The position numbers were made by a program, and so were the translations under genes. This document shows, in pieces, positions 63,421-64,000 of a stretch of DNA of 64,000 nt. Within the stretch, counting starts at the first letter, position 1, and each line of letters starts with the position of its first letter. Below the pieces are notes generated by a model that saw only the letters and a program-made list of their open reading frames with translations, ran no database searches and was not told where the DNA came from. The DNA is taken from the NCBI RefSeq assembly GCF_003418935.1, contig NZ_QVMT01000002.1:310001-374000 (forward strand), in the 5' to 3' direction. The stretch is from Emticicia sp. C21. GTDB taxonomy: Bacteria > Bacteroidota > Bacteroidia > Cytophagales > Spirosomataceae.

Positions 63421-64000
63421 ATGAATAGAGGACTGAATAGTGAAAAAAATGCTCTTTGGGCAGAACGATGGACACCTGTTGTCATTGAAGTAGAAGGAGT
63501 GGAGAATCCGCCTCGTTATGAGGTCTCGAATTTTGGTCGCCTCCGTAGTTTGCAGAACGATGCCAAAGGTACAATTATCAAAGGCTCGGTTATTCAGGGT
63601 TATCGATCGTTGAATGTAAGATTACCTAAAGGAAAAACATTCAATCGCTATATTCATAAATTAGTTGCCGAAGCATTCGTAAAAAAAGATAGCCCCGATC
63701 ATAAGTTCGTTATCCACCTTGACTACGACAAAGTGAATAACCATTTTGAAAACCTGAAATGGGTAACAAAAGATGAAATGGTAGAGCACAACCGCGAGAA
63801 TCCTGCCGTGAAGAATAAGCCGATTCCGAGAAATACAAAGAACTATAAGTTGACTGAAACCAAGGTTAGAATGATAAAGAAGATGCTTCAGAACGAAAAT
63901 ACCCGTCTGAAAATGATTGCGAAACAATTTGGTATTACTCACACACAATTGAATCGTATACGCTCAGGCGAAAACTGGGGCTATCTGAAAACTGAAGAAT
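63421..64000 (+). CDS. NUMOD4/HNH-type protein, partial
   Basis: Open to the right edge, 193 residues visible. NUMOD4 motif WTPVVIEVEGVENPPRYEVS followed by NFGRLRSL, then an HNH_3-like part with RYIHKLVAEAFVKKDS and VIHLDYDKVNNHFENLKWVT. A C-terminal helix-turn-helix (KVRMIKKMLQNENTRLKMIA, then KQFGITHTQLNRIRSG) follows. Relatives are homing-endonuclease-like or regulators. The usual catalytic His-Asn-His appears partly changed, so a DNA-binding regulator is possible. Confidence 0.8.
   Translation, partial: MNRGLNSEKNALWAERWTPVVIEVEGVENPPRYEVSNFGRLRSLQNDAKGTIIKGSVIQGYRSLNVRLPKGKTFNRYIHKLVAEAFVKKDSPDHKFVIHLDYDKVNNHFENLKWVTKDEMVEHNRENPAVKNKPIPRNTKNYKLTETKVRMIKKMLQNENTRLKMIAKQFGITHTQLNRIRSGENWGYLKTEE

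Overview
The window is a chromosomal stretch from a Bacteroidota bacterium, most likely a Cytophagales/Spirosomaceae relative. The signs are a SusC/SusD pair, lipoprotein signals of the Bacteroidota type, TAnnTTTG promoter elements, a GlcNAc permease of the fucose-permease family, many PQQ/DUF1080/Gfo-Idh-MocA sugar genes, and few Shine-Dalgarno sites. No rRNA or tRNA gene and no CRISPR array was recognised.

Left part (1-14 kb), accessory DNA. A minus-strand operon (about 6158 to 1, running off the left edge) encodes a caspase fused to an alpha/beta hydrolase, then a CHAT-like caspase-fold protein, then a STAND-type P-loop NTPase. This looks like an immune or cell-suicide module and is the best candidate for a new system. 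Next come an 880-bp IS5-type insertion sequence with a split transposase, a lipoprotein gene broken by one base in an A-run, and a large nested cruciform that may be an RNA or a replication/attachment structure. After these lies an AT-rich integrated element (about 8.4-13.7 kb) with a gpII/X-like replication protein, an excisionase-like HTH protein, several unknown proteins and a tyrosine recombinase. 11-bp-period tandem repeats lie beside the recombinase.

Middle part (14-45 kb), sugar use. After a ceramidase-family membrane protein comes a 20-kb minus-strand locus: SusC, SusD, a PQQ-type dehydrogenase with a cytochrome c domain, a DUF1080 hydrolase, DUF4432, a cupin isomerase-like protein, a TIM-barrel isomerase, a Gfo/Idh/MocA dehydrogenase, a complete ribose-type ABC importer and a GH106-like glycosidase. 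The genes suggest outer-membrane import of a glycoside, oxidation and cleavage in the periplasm, inner-membrane import by the ABC system, and cytoplasmic catabolism. A second locus (36.5-45.2 kb) holds NagA, NagB, a GH109-like enzyme, a NagP-like permease, a GH123-like enzyme and two SGNH hydrolases, pointing to N-acetylgalactosamine/N-acetylglucosamine-containing glycans. MurQ at 50 kb adds MurNAc recycling.

Right part (45-64 kb), mostly core genes: a trimeric beta-helix protein with an S74 chaperone, BatA-like VWA protein, FAD-linked dehydrogenase, M20 dipeptidase, PlsY, MATE exporter, RNase HII, AIM24 protein, group II truncated haemoglobin, YdcF, a CoA-binding protein and a NUMOD4/HNH protein cut by the right edge. 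This part also holds an array of five terminator-like hairpins, four of them at an exact 81-bp period and inside an ORF, and a repeated 5' leader shared by two unrelated genes.
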